Positions 10,537 through 18,687 of a stretch of DNA of 64,000 nucleotides are shown here, piece by piece (within the stretch, counting starts at the first letter, position 1; the number at the start of each line of letters is the position of its first letter). The stretch is taken from assembly GCF_025770765.1 (NCBI RefSeq), contig NZ_JANZKY010000001.1, forward strand, positions 124,001 to 188,000, read 5' to 3'. Source of the DNA: Propionivibrio soli (lineage in GTDB: Bacteria; Pseudomonadota; Gammaproteobacteria; Burkholderiales; Rhodocyclaceae). The notes under the pieces were generated by a model that saw only the letters and a list, made by a program, of their open reading frames with translations, did no database searches and was not told the DNA's origin. The translations under genes were made by a program, and so were the position numbers.

Positions 10537-10857
10537 ATGGCTGAATTTGCCGACGTTTCGAATAACAGCAAACAAAAACTCGTTTCCGACATGAAGGTCG
10601 TCGTCGCCGATGCGGAAGAAATCCTGCGAGCGACGGCCGGCGTGGCCGGCGAAAAGATCGGCGACCTGCGCGAACGGATTGGCGAGCGTCTGCGCGACGC
10701 CAAACTGCGTATTGCCGACGCGGAAGCTGTCTTGGTCGACAGAACGAAGGCTGCCGCCCGGGCAACCGACGACTACGTCAATGACAACCCGTGGCGCGCC
10801 GTGGGCATCGCCGCCGGCGTCGGACTACTGATCGGCATCATCATCGGCCGTCGCTAG
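10537..10857 (+). CDS. yqjD: ElaB/YqjD-type DUF883 membrane-anchored protein
   Basis: A 106-residue protein with an amphipathic helical N-terminal two thirds and one C-terminal membrane helix ending in a glycine-rich GLLIGIIIGRR tail. This is the pattern of ElaB/YqjD proteins, which in E. coli sit in the inner membrane and bind stationary-phase ribosomes. The motif NDNPWRAVGIAAGVG is the family hallmark. The start ATG at 10537 follows GATGAGG by 6 bases; longer upstream readings lack family similarity. It heads a four-gene cluster with yqjE- and yqjK-like genes, an arrangement known from E. coli. Confidence 0.88.
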   Translation: MAEFADVSNNSKQKLVSDMKVVVADAEEILRATAGVAGEKIGDLRERIGERLRDAKLRIADAEAVLVDRTKAAARATDDYVNDNPWRAVGIAAGVGLLIGIIIGRR

Positions 10858-10869
10858 GGCGGCTGGGTC

Positions 10870-11280
10870 GTGGGGGAGGCACACGGCGGAGAGAGCGGCA
10901 GCCTGCTCTCCGCTCTTAAAAATATTGCGACGACGCTGCTGGCTGGAGGAAAAACGCGGCTCGAACTCCTTGGTAACGAGATCGAGGAAGAGAAGCTGCG
11001 CGTCGTGAGGCTGGTGATCATCGGGCAAGCGATGATGTTCTGCCTGGGAATCGGTATCGTTCTCGGCGTTGCCTGGCTGACCACGCTGCTTTGGGAAAGC
11101 CGAGCTGTCGTGATCGGCGGCTTCGCGGCCCTATTCTTGGTACTTGCGGGCGTTCTCGTCGGCCGGTTCCGGGAGGCAGCGCAACGTCAGGACCGGATCT
11201 TCGCTGCCAGCTTGGCGGAACTTGAAGAAGACCTGCGGCAATTGAAGGCGGCGCTGGGCCATGAACCGCCGACTCGGTGA
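10870..11280 (+). CDS. yqjE: YqjE-type holin-superfamily membrane protein
   Basis: A 136-residue protein with an N-terminal amphipathic helix, two strongly hydrophobic segments (about residues 50-72 and 79-100), and a charged C-terminal helix with LAELEEDLRQLKAAL. This topology and the ETRLELLGNEIEEEK-like segment fit the YqjE (phage holin superfamily III) family, which accompanies YqjD. Start is GTG at 10870, 12 bases after the yqjD stop. It overlaps the next gene by 20 bases. Its biochemical role is unknown in any organism I can name. Confidence 0.82.
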   Translation: MGEAHGGESGSLLSALKNIATTLLAGGKTRLELLGNEIEEEKLRVVRLVIIGQAMMFCLGIGIVLGVAWLTTLLWESRAVVIGGFAALFLVLAGVLVGRFREAAQRQDRIFAASLAELEEDLRQLKAALGHEPPTR

Positions 11281-11581
11281 GCTCCATGTCCGGCGCGGAC
11301 AGCTAATTGAGCGCATCGCCGCACAGCGCACGGCAATCAGCCGCGATTTCGAACCGGTCGGAGATGCCTTGCATAAAGCGGACGCCGGCTTGGCGGTAGT
11401 CCGTTCGGTTGTCGACAAGATCAAGCAACATCCGGTGATAACGGCGGCAATGGTAATCGGCGTCGGTAGCCTTAAAAAAGGCCGGCTCTGGCGTTGGGCA
11501 AAGCGCGCCGTTTCGTTGTGGCAGATTTGGCGCCTGATCGAGCGCAAACGCATGGAGCTTGGTCTGCGAGCGCGTTTGTGA
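11261..11581 (+). CDS. YqjK-like protein
   Basis: A 106-residue basic protein starting MNRRLGELHVRRGQLIERIAAQR, an N-terminal pattern shared with YqjK-like proteins. A mildly hydrophobic segment (HPVITAAMVIGVGSL, about residues 64-78) may associate with membrane, followed by a Trp/Arg-rich tail. It overlaps yqjE by 20 bases and its TGA overlaps the GTG of the next frame, so the four genes look cotranscribed. Family membership rests on context plus the N-terminal pattern. Confidence 0.7.
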   Translation: MNRRLGELHVRRGQLIERIAAQRTAISRDFEPVGDALHKADAGLAVVRSVVDKIKQHPVITAAMVIGVGSLKKGRLWRWAKRAVSLWQIWRLIERKRMELGLRARL

Positions 11582-11910
11582 CCGCTTCCGGACAAGGCGC
11601 GCCCGGTCAGGACGACGAAAGCGTCGTCTCGCAACTCGTTGCTTCGCAAAAACGCCATGTACGCGAAGTCGTCTCCGACATCGTGCGCGTGCGGGGGCTG
11701 ATGCCGCTGCTGATGAAACGACGCAATGGCGGGCGTTGGACGGCTGAGGAGAGACGAGAACTTCTCGTTCAATTGAGAGTTCTTTCACGCCTGTCGCCCA
11801 GCCTGCTCCTGCTGCTCGTTCCAGGATCGGCGCTGCTTCTGCCTGCCTATGCCTGGTGGCTGGACCGACGGCGAAGGCCGCGCCCGCCGCTCGCGAACGG
11901 CCCCTACTGA
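11578..11910 (+). CDS. Small membrane protein with LETM1-like hydrophobic segment, unknown
   Basis: A 110-residue product using GTG at 11578, which overlaps the previous stop (GTGA). A polar helical first half is followed by LVQLRVLSRLSPSLLLLLVPGSALLLPAYAWW in two pieces: a leucine-rich membrane helix ending in a proline-rich LLLP turn, then an arginine cluster. This resembles the membrane part of LETM1-type proteins, but the match is from memory of the pattern only. It ends the yqjD-like cluster. No function assigned. Confidence 0.6.
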   Translation: MTASGQGAPGQDDESVVSQLVASQKRHVREVVSDIVRVRGLMPLLMKRRNGGRWTAEERRELLVQLRVLSRLSPSLLLLLVPGSALLLPAYAWWLDRRRRPRPPLANGPY

Positions 11911-11972
11911 GACTCACCTCGCGGTTTGACAGCGACGAGTTGCAAACCCGTGTTTCTTCGTATTCTGCGGAG

Positions 11973-12713
11973 CTAAGCCGGCCAGACACCTTGAGCCACG
12001 AGCTGTTTGGTCGCCGCTTCCGCCCACCCTCGGTTGGCTGCCGGGCTGGCCGGACTAGGATGCAGTACGCGGCCAAAGCGCACCTTGTCCCGGCCGATCG
12101 CTTCGATTGCCCGGGTTTCTGCAAAGCCGCCGACACCGATAACCCAATCGGGTTGGACCGCCGATACAACGTCCCGCAGGTGCGCATCGCAAGCCGCATA
12201 TAGGGGTATCGTTTCTGAAGCCGGCAGCTTGTCGGGAGTCACATTGCGCCCCAGATCGAAGAACGCGAGCGGGCAGTAGTTCGCCACGAAGTGTTCGGCA
12301 AAGAATGCATCCGGCGTACCGAAGCGTTGAGCGAACAATCCCCAAAGGCGGCGACCGCTCACCTCGGAACGTGGGCAGGCGAAACCTTCGATGGGGCGCT
12401 TGGGGTTCTCCGACGCCGGCTTGCCGACAGGCGCCTCAATACCCATCCAGTCACGTACGGCGGCTATCTCGCCAAAAGGAACGCCGCACTGGACCATCCC
12501 AAACGGCCCCGGGTTCATGCCCAGGAAGACAACTTTTTTGCGACTCGCTCCGAACCGCTGCAGATAGAGTTCGTGCGGAGTCCAGGCATAAGAGAGCGGG
12601 TTGTAGACGTGCGACACGGGTGGTGAAAAATGGAGACGGTCGACCGCCTCCGAAAGCCGAAGGGCCGCATCGATCAATTGCTCACTGACTGCCGTATTCG
12701 TGTTGTTCAACAC
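11973..12713 (-). CDS. SMUG1-type uracil-DNA glycosylase
   Basis: About 246 residues of the uracil-DNA glycosylase superfamily, closest in pattern to SMUG1 (family 3). It has motif 1 GMNPGPFGM (about residues 69-77) and motif 2 HPSPASP followed by NRGW (about 218-228), plus NYCPLAFFD. Such enzymes remove uracil and oxidised pyrimidines from DNA. Start is uncertain: GTG at 12713 sits just behind an AAAGGA ribosome site, and TTG at 12710 has better spacing; longer readings run into the ampG coding region. It follows ampG by about 20 bases on the same strand. Confidence 0.85.
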   Translation of the reverse strand: MLNNTNTAVSEQLIDAALRLSEAVDRLHFSPPVSHVYNPLSYAWTPHELYLQRFGASRKKVVFLGMNPGPFGMVQCGVPFGEIAAVRDWMGIEAPVGKPASENPKRPIEGFACPRSEVSGRRLWGLFAQRFGTPDAFFAEHFVANYCPLAFFDLGRNVTPDKLPASETIPLYAACDAHLRDVVSAVQPDWVIGVGGFAETRAIEAIGRDKVRFGRVLHPSPASPAANRGWAEAATKQLVAQGVWPA

Positions 12714-12733
12714 GCATCCTTTCGGAAATATCG

Positions 12734-14236
12734 TTATCGGGCCTCGGCTGTCCCTGCCAGCGCGAGGAGCGGCTGCCGCATCCATCGCACCATCAGTACC
12801 CCGGGCAAAGCCACCAACACAGAGAAAAGGTAGAACGCCTCCCAACCGATGCTTTCGGTTAGCACCCCGGCCACAGGGCTCACGTAGATACGGCCAACGG
12901 CAGCGAGTGCGGAGAGCAGCGCGTAATGAGTCGCCGTAAACTTGTGATTGCAGAGCGACATCAGCAAAGCGACGAGCGCTACGGTGCCCATGCCACCGGT
13001 AACGTTCTCCGCCGCGACCACCGCCATGAGCAGAAAATCCAGCGCCGCCGGTTCGCGCAGCGAGACGATCACCCAGTCGAACGCGGGTACGGCGACGCTG
13101 CCCCAGGCGCCCTTACCGAGCACGGCGATCAGGTAGAAGCCGAAGTTGGATACGAGTTGCAGAACGCCGAAGAGAAGCAAAGCCCGATAGAGCCGCAGAC
13201 GCATCATCAAAGCGCCACCGGCGAAGGCCCCAAAGATGGTGAGCCAGATGCCGATGATCTTGTTCGCAATGCCCACCTCGGTCTGAGCGAACCCGAGGCC
13301 CTTGATCAGGAAAGCCGTCGTCAGGCTGCCGGCAAAGGCGTCGCCGAGCTTGTAGAGCACGATCAGCAGAAGAAACAGTGCGGCGCCCGGTTGCGCGAAG
13401 TAGCTTCGCAGGGACGCGTTGAGCGTCTCGAACCGTGCCAGTCGGGCAAACCACCATGCGAGCGGCGCAGCGGCTGCGATCTCGGCCATGACGAAGAGCA
13501 GCTGTACCCAATGATTCGCGCTCTCTGGCTCCAGCCCGAACACCTGCAGCACGAAACGCGCGATGTAGTAGCCGGCGAATACGCCGACGACCATGGCGGC
13601 AAAACCGGCCACCTCGCTCTTTGCATCCGACGTCGGCGGAAGGGATTCACTGCGCACGCGCGGCAGCAAAAACAGAGAGATCGCTGCCGTCGCCGCCATG
13701 ATGAGTCCCATGGACCAGTAGACGCGCGGCCATGACTGCCATTGGTCAGCCCAGATGAGCGCGATGCCGCCCGAAAGGATCATCGCCAACCGATAACCGA
13801 ACACATGCAGGGAAGCGCCTGGCCCATGCTCGACCTTGTCGGTCAACAGATCGGCCCGATACGCGTCGACAACCACATCCTGCGACGCCGAGAGAAAGGC
13901 AAGCAGGACGGCCCACTGCGCAAAGAGCATCGGGCGTGCGCTCGGCGACAGCTCCGACATGACGAACAGCGTCGCCGCAAGCGCCAACTGCGTGAGAACC
14001 AGCCAGCCACGCCGTCGCCCCAACCACGGGGGCTCAAAGCGGTCCATCAACGGTGCCCAAAGAAACTTGAACGTGTAGGGAACACCCACCAGACCGAAAA
14101 ACCCGATCGTCGCAAAATTGACGCCGTCGACCGTCAACCACGCCTGCAAGGCCTGCCCGGTCAGCGCCAGAGGCAACCCGGAGGCGAAACCCATGATGAG
14201 CACCGCTCCCAGGCGGTAGATGCGGCCAGGCGACAT
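12734..14236 (-). CDS. ampG: AmpG-family muropeptide permease (MFS)
   Basis: A 500-residue membrane protein with about 12-14 hydrophobic segments. The N-terminal GFASGLPLALTGQALQAWL and the loop FLWAPLMDRFEPPWLGRRRGW are strong AmpG signatures, as is SASQDVVVDAYRADLL. AmpG imports GlcNAc-anhydroMurNAc peptides from the periplasm for wall recycling and, in some bacteria, beta-lactamase induction. It starts 6 bases after metW stops, so it is probably cotranscribed with metX-metW although its job is unrelated. Confidence 0.93.
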   Translation of the reverse strand: MSPGRIYRLGAVLIMGFASGLPLALTGQALQAWLTVDGVNFATIGFFGLVGVPYTFKFLWAPLMDRFEPPWLGRRRGWLVLTQLALAATLFVMSELSPSARPMLFAQWAVLLAFLSASQDVVVDAYRADLLTDKVEHGPGASLHVFGYRLAMILSGGIALIWADQWQSWPRVYWSMGLIMAATAAISLFLLPRVRSESLPPTSDAKSEVAGFAAMVVGVFAGYYIARFVLQVFGLEPESANHWVQLLFVMAEIAAAAPLAWWFARLARFETLNASLRSYFAQPGAALFLLLIVLYKLGDAFAGSLTTAFLIKGLGFAQTEVGIANKIIGIWLTIFGAFAGGALMMRLRLYRALLLFGVLQLVSNFGFYLIAVLGKGAWGSVAVPAFDWVIVSLREPAALDFLLMAVVAAENVTGGMGTVALVALLMSLCNHKFTATHYALLSALAAVGRIYVSPVAGVLTESIGWEAFYLFSVLVALPGVLMVRWMRQPLLALAGTAEAR

Positions 14237-14242
14237 CAGCGC

Positions 14243-14848
14243 CTATTTCCGCCCGAGGCGGTAGAAGGCGAGGCTACCGTTAAGATTCGGGTCCTCGATC
14301 ACCGGCCGGCCGGATTCGTCGAACGCAAGTCGCTCGCGGATTTCGATGCCGAGCCGTGCGCACAACGCTTCAAAATCCGCGATGGTGAAGAAACGGACGT
14401 TCGGCGTGTCGTACCACTCGTACGGTAGGTCTTCCGACACCGGCATGTGCCCCTCGGCGATCGCCTCGCGATTGGTGCGGAAAGCAAAGTTGGGAAAGCT
14501 AACCACGGCCTCCTCGGCTACGCGCAGCATCTCGTTCAGGATACGTTCGGTGGCATGCATCGCCTGCAGCGCTTGAGAAATAACCACGTGGTTGAACGAG
14601 CGGTCTTCGAAACCGGAGAGGCCCCGTTCGATATCGATCTGGATCACGTCCACGCCATTTCGGATGCAACCGAGAACGCTTTGATGGTCGATTTCGACAC
14701 CGTACCCGACGACACCTTTGGTCTCGCGGAGATAGCGCAATAGGCGGCCATCGCCGCACCCGAGGTCAAGGACGCGCTCGCCCGGAGGAATCCAGTTCGC
14801 GATGACGGCAAAGTCGAACCGTTCGCGTTCTTTGGGCGTGAAGTTCAT
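14243..14848 (-). CDS. metW: Methionine biosynthesis protein MetW
   Basis: A 201-residue SAM-methyltransferase-fold protein. Motif [13 protein letters not shown] (about residues 26-37) and the family segments [24 protein letters not shown] and [23 protein letters not shown] identify MetW, which works with MetX in homoserine acylation. Its ATG overlaps the metX stop by 4 bases, the usual metXW arrangement in beta- and gammaproteobacteria. Expression should follow the SAM-II riboswitch upstream of metX. Confidence 0.95.
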   Translation of the reverse strand: MNFTPKERERFDFAVIANWIPPGERVLDLGCGDGRLLRYLRETKGVVGYGVEIDHQSVLGCIRNGVDVIQIDIERGLSGFEDRSFNHVVISQALQAMHATERILNEMLRVAEEAVVSFPNFAFRTNREAIAEGHMPVSEDLPYEWYDTPNVRFFTIADFEALCARLGIEIRERLAFDESGRPVIEDPNLNGSLAFYRLGRK

Positions 14849-15972
14849 ATCGAAATGTTCTCCAGGTACGCGCGCAGCACGGCATGGTAATGCGCGTCGT
14901 CAAGCAGGAAGGAATCGTGACCGGCATCGCAATCGATTTCTGCGTAGGCGACGTGGCGCCGATTGTGCAGGAGGGCAAAAACGATTTCGCGCGAACGCGC
15001 TGGCGAAAAACGCCAGTCCGTCGTGAAGCTGACAACCAGGAAGTTTGCCGTCGCACGCTCCAGTGCGGCGGGCAGATCACCGTCGTATTTGTAGGCGGGA
15101 TCGAAATAGTCGAGCGCCTTGGTGGTAATCAGGTAGGTGTTGGCGTCGAAGAAGCCGGCAAACTTGTCGCCCTGATAACGCAAGTACGATTCGACCTCGA
15201 AGTCCACGTCGTAACTGAACTTGTGCTCCCCGTGACGCAATTGGCGTCCGAACTTTTCGCCCATCTGACTATCCGACAGATAGGTAATATGCCCGATCAT
15301 GCGCGCCAAACGCAGACCCTTGGCCGGGACGACCCCATGTTCCGCATAGTGACCACCGTGAAAGTCGGGGTCCGAGAGGATCGCCTGCCGGGCGACCTCG
15401 TTGAAGGCGATGTTCTGCGCTGAGAGCTTGGGCGCTGAAGCGATCACCAGCGCATGCCGGATACGTTCCGGAAACTGCAACGACCATTCGAGCGCCTGCA
15501 TGCCGCCCAGGCTGCCGCCCATGACCGCGGCCCAAGTGTCGATGCCGAGGTGATCCGCGAGACGCGCCTGAGCCGCGACCCAGTCCTCGACGGTGACCAT
15601 CGGGAAATCGGCACCGTAACGCTTGCCGGTGTCGGGGTTGATCGATATCGGGCCAGTCGAGCCGTAGCATCCGCCCAGATTGTTCACACCGACGACGAAG
15701 AAGCGGTTCGTGTCGAGCGGCTTGCCCGGCCCGACCAGGTTGTCCCACCAACCGACATTCTTTGGATTGTCGGCATAGGTTCCAGCCACGTGATGGCCGC
15801 CGGACAGCGCGTGGCAAATGAGCACCGCATTCGAACGAGCGGCATTCAGCGTACCGTACGTTTCGTAGACGAGTTCGAAGCTTGGGAGCGACGCGCCGCT
15901 CCTCAGCGCGATCGGCTCATTGAAGCGGACGCGTTGCGGAACAACGACACCGACAGAATTTTCGAGAGGCAT
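14845..15972 (-). CDS. metX: Homoserine O-acyltransferase MetX
   Basis: A 375-residue alpha/beta hydrolase that activates homoserine for methionine synthesis. The nucleophile elbow [13 protein letters not shown] (about residue 140), the oxyanion-region [22 protein letters not shown], and the terminal Asp/His pair in [11 protein letters not shown] are visible. MetX enzymes next to metW may use succinyl-CoA rather than acetyl-CoA; the sequence alone does not settle this. The start at 15972 ([10 protein letters not shown]) follows the terminator and riboswitch on the same strand; an upstream start at 16017 would lie within the terminator and is unlikely. Confidence 0.95.
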   Translation of the reverse strand: MPLENSVGVVVPQRVRFNEPIALRSGASLPSFELVYETYGTLNAARSNAVLICHALSGGHHVAGTYADNPKNVGWWDNLVGPGKPLDTNRFFVVGVNNLGGCYGSTGPISINPDTGKRYGADFPMVTVEDWVAAQARLADHLGIDTWAAVMGGSLGGMQALEWSLQFPERIRHALVIASAPKLSAQNIAFNEVARQAILSDPDFHGGHYAEHGVVPAKGLRLARMIGHITYLSDSQMGEKFGRQLRHGEHKFSYDVDFEVESYLRYQGDKFAGFFDANTYLITTKALDYFDPAYKYDGDLPAALERATANFLVVSFTTDWRFSPARSREIVFALLHNRRHVAYAEIDCDAGHDSFLLDDAHYHAVLRAYLENISI

Positions 15973-15988
15973 ACACCGTCGTATCTTC

Positions 15989-16029
15989 AAAAAAACAAAC
16001 CCAGTCGGCCATAACAAAGCGGACTGGGT
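15989..16029 (-). terminator. Intrinsic terminator of the metX riboswitch
   Basis: On the minus strand an 8-bp stem ACCCAGTC / GACTGGGT (16029-16022 with 16006-15999) closes a 15-base loop and is followed by a T-rich tail (15998-15989). Its loop contains CCGCTTT (16022-16016), complementary to AAAGCGG in the aptamer 3' end (16041-16035), so an antiterminator pairing is possible. It lies between aptamer and start codon of metX. Confidence 0.85.
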
Positions 16030-16033
16030 AGAC

Positions 16034-16090
16034 GCCGCTTTAGCCGGATTTATTAAGCGCCCGCAAGCTGATCGTTCAAATCGGCGCTAG
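16034..16090 (-). promoter_or_regulatory. SAM-II riboswitch aptamer upstream of metX
   Basis: Read on the minus strand, AGCGCC (16088-16083) pairs with GGCGCT (16061-16056). The characteristic GATTTGAAC segment follows the first arm, CTTGCGGGCGC closes the stem, and a TAATAAATCC linker leads into GGCTAAAG (about 16046-16039), the conserved 3' pseudoknot strand. This order matches the SAM-II class (Rfam RF00521), which represses metX/metA-type genes in alpha- and betaproteobacteria when S-adenosylmethionine is plentiful. A terminator follows directly. Confidence 0.88.
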
Positions 16091-16155
16091 GGAGTCGAAG
16101 TTACTGCCGGGCTGCCGAAAAGTCAAACCGGCACCACCCACCGCTTGGCAACCGG

Positions 16156-17916
16156 CTAGACGTAGACTCCCGGAACAAAGGCGTTGAGCCGTTCGAGCTG
16201 CTCCTGGAGCCGGCCCGACTCTTCCATGCGCAGCATGCGGCGGACAACCGGGGTGAGAAGCGAAATATCGCTTTGTTTGACGCGCTGCTTCACGGCCGGA
16301 ATCTGCGCCGGGTACATCGAGAATTGCCGCAGACCCATGCCAAGGAGCAAGCGCGTAAGCGCGGGATCACCTGCCATTTCGCCGCACATCGACACCGGAA
16401 TATTGGCCTTCTCCGCGCTGCTGATTACATGCGAAAGCAGCATCAATACGGCCGGGTGCAGCGGGTCGTAAAGGTAGGCGACCTGCTCGTCGCTACGGTC
16501 GATTGCCAACGTATATTGAATCAGGTCGTTGGTACCGATCGAAACAAAATGCAGACGACGCAGGAACATCCCCACCGCCAGCGCCGCGGCGGGCACTTCG
16601 ATCATGCCGCCGATTTCGATGTTTTCGTCAAATGCCACGCGTTCACCGCGCAGGCTCGATTTCGCCTGTTCCAGCGCGGCCAGCGTCTGGTCGATCTGAT
16701 GCGCGTGCGACATCATCGGAATCAGTATTTTCACCTTACCGAGTTTCGAGACGCGCAGGATGGCCCGCAGTTGCGCCTGAAACGTCTTCGGCTCGCTCAA
16801 CGACAATCGGATCGAACGCAGACCGAGTGCCGGGTTATCCCGCCGACGGTCTTCGTCAATATCGGAATGCAGGTTCTTGTCGTTGCCCAGATCGAAGGTA
16901 CGGATCGTGATCGGGCGGCCGTCCATGCCCTTGACCGCCTTGCGATAGGCTTCAAATTGCTCATCCTCGCTCGGCATGTCGCCGCGCCCGAGAAAGATGA
17001 ACTCCGTCCGGAACAGGCCGACGCCATCCGCGCCGCTTTCTAGCACAGCTTCTACGTCTTCCGGTTCCTCGATGTTGGCCAAAAGGTCGATCTTGACCTT
17101 ATCCAACGTCGTCGCCCGCGCGGTCTTCAGCAGCCGGAGCTTCGATCGTTCGAGCTCGAACTGCCCCTTCTTGAGCTCGTATTCCTCAAGAACGCGAACA
17201 TCCGGATTGACGATCAGCACACCACGCGTGCCGTCGACGATCAGCGTTTCCTTGTCGCGAATGAGCTGCCGAGCATTGTGCAGCCCCAGGATGGCGGGAA
17301 TACCCATACCACGGGCCAGAATCGCCGTATGCGACGTGGCACCGCCGACGTCGGTAACGAACGAAGCGAAATGCTGATCCTTGAACGCCATCACGTCGGA
17401 CGGCGATAGGTCGTGCGCGACCAGGATGACGTTCTCACCCTTGATACCTTTTACGCTCTTAAACGACGGATTCGTCGGCCGACCGACGAGTTCACGCACC
17501 ACGCGTTCGACGACCTGGCGGACATCGTAGCTACGCTCGCGTAGATAAACATCGTCGATTTGCTCGAACTGCGCGACCAGGACTTCCATCTGCTGCACTA
17601 GCGCCCATTCGGCGTTGCAACGGCGTTCCCGGATGATCTGTTTCGGGACCTCTGACAGTTCCGGGTCGGAAAGCAGCATCATGTGCAAATCGATGAAGGC
17701 GCCGATATCCGCCGGGGAATTCCCGACGCTGTTCTTCATCGTCGCGAACTCTTCCCGCACCCGCGTAATCGCCGCCTCGAACCTCGCGATCTCCTTCTCG
17801 ACCAGCCGAGGTGCAATGACCATATGCGACACCTCAAGCGTCGCTTGGGATATCAGGTGGGCCTGCCCAATCGCAATGCCGCCCGATACCCCCAGCCCAT
17901 GCAGGGTAAAGCTCAT
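16156..17916 (-). CDS. ptsI: PEP-protein phosphotransferase, enzyme I
   Basis: A 586-residue enzyme I that takes phosphate from phosphoenolpyruvate and passes it to HPr. It has the phospho-histidine site GGATSHTAIL (His near residue 196), the PEP-binding signatures DGVGLFRTEFIFLGR and SIGTNDLIQYTLAIDR, and the active-site cysteine in SMCGEMAGD near the C-terminus. I start it at 17916 (MSFTLHGLGVSGGIAIG), which matches other enzyme I proteins and lies 8 bases after the ptsH stop. With HPr and EIIA-Man but no EIIB/EIIC here, it probably serves a regulatory phosphorelay. Confidence 0.96.
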   Translation of the reverse strand: MSFTLHGLGVSGGIAIGQAHLISQATLEVSHMVIAPRLVEKEIARFEAAITRVREEFATMKNSVGNSPADIGAFIDLHMMLLSDPELSEVPKQIIRERRCNAEWALVQQMEVLVAQFEQIDDVYLRERSYDVRQVVERVVRELVGRPTNPSFKSVKGIKGENVILVAHDLSPSDVMAFKDQHFASFVTDVGGATSHTAILARGMGIPAILGLHNARQLIRDKETLIVDGTRGVLIVNPDVRVLEEYELKKGQFELERSKLRLLKTARATTLDKVKIDLLANIEEPEDVEAVLESGADGVGLFRTEFIFLGRGDMPSEDEQFEAYRKAVKGMDGRPITIRTFDLGNDKNLHSDIDEDRRRDNPALGLRSIRLSLSEPKTFQAQLRAILRVSKLGKVKILIPMMSHAHQIDQTLAALEQAKSSLRGERVAFDENIEIGGMIEVPAAALAVGMFLRRLHFVSIGTNDLIQYTLAIDRSDEQVAYLYDPLHPAVLMLLSHVISSAEKANIPVSMCGEMAGDPALTRLLLGMGLRQFSMYPAQIPAVKQRVKQSDISLLTPVVRRMLRMEESGRLQEQLERLNAFVPGVYV

Positions 17917-17923
17917 CGAGAGA

Positions 17924-18193
17924 TCACTCGCCTTCACCGAATTTGTCCGCAATCAGTTTGAGAAGGGAATCGAGCGCGGCCTGTTCGTCGTGGCCCTGCG
18001 TTTCGACGACAATCGTGGAACCCTTGCCCGCGGCGAGCATCATCACGCCCATAATGCTTTTCGCGTTGATGCGGCGCGAACCTTTCTCTATCCATACGTC
18101 GGAGTCAAACGAACCGGCGAGTTGAGTGAGCTTGGCCGACGCGCGGGCATGCAGGCCGAGTTTGTTCGCTATTTCTATTTCAGCACGAGCCAT
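17924..18193 (-). CDS. ptsH: Phosphocarrier protein HPr
   Basis: An 89-residue HPr with the phosphorylated His15 in NKLGLHARAS and a Ser46 site in NAKSIMGVMMLAAGKG, the target of HPr kinase/phosphorylase in organisms that have it. The start at 18193 (MARAEIEI) is the family-typical one; nine codons upstream are open but extend toward the preceding gene. It sits between EIIA-Man and enzyme I with short spacers, forming a three-gene PTS operon. Confidence 0.96.
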   Translation of the reverse strand: MARAEIEIANKLGLHARASAKLTQLAGSFDSDVWIEKGSRRINAKSIMGVMMLAAGKGSTIVVETQGHDEQAALDSLLKLIADKFGEGE

Positions 18194-18225
18194 CGAGATT
18201 CCCTGTAATTCAATTCGCAAGAACG

Positions 18226-18615
18226 TTAATGCCGCTGCATGTTGATGACGCCGTCGTGACCTCCGCTGACGGCTTTCTTGACCAGTGTTTCCAACCCATT
18301 CTTCCGGTATGTGAGGGCGCGCAAAAGCATGGGAAGACTGACGCCGGCGACGCCTTCAATCTTCCCAGGTACGAGCAGCTTCAACGCCAGATTGGCCGGC
18401 GTCGCGCCCAGAATGTCGGTCAGAACAAGCACGCCTTCGCCGCCATCCACCTCTTCCAGCAGCCGCTTCGCCATGGGCAGAATGTCGAGTGGGTCGTCCT
18501 GAGCGGAAACACCAAGTTGGGCGATGAGGGGCGGGCGTTTGTTGAGAACGTGGCAGACGTTCTGGATCAGACTTTCGCCGAAAGTGCCGTGCGTTATGAG
18601 CAAAATGCCAATCAT
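18226..18615 (-). CDS. PTS Man-family EIIA component
   Basis: A 129-residue mannose-family EIIA domain with the phospho-accepting histidine in GILLITHGTFGESL (His9) and the GEGVLVLTDILGATPANLA segment typical of the fold. In betaproteobacteria a lone EIIA-Man beside HPr and enzyme I is thought to act as a sensor or regulator rather than in sugar uptake. It starts the ptsH-ptsI operon. No EIIB, EIIC or EIID gene is in the window. Confidence 0.93.
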   Translation of the reverse strand: MIGILLITHGTFGESLIQNVCHVLNKRPPLIAQLGVSAQDDPLDILPMAKRLLEEVDGGEGVLVLTDILGATPANLALKLLVPGKIEGVAGVSLPMLLRALTYRKNGLETLVKKAVSGGHDGVINMQRH

Positions 18616-18687
18616 GTGGCCCCCGGGAGGATTCCCAACATTCTAAGGGATTCCAAACGATTCGGAAGTCCCCGCGGGCATTTAGTC

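Noticed and set aside
11973-12845. Longer start for the SMUG1-type gene at 12845
   Set aside because: It would overlap ampG by more than 110 bases, and the extra residues look like an out-of-frame reading of ampG.
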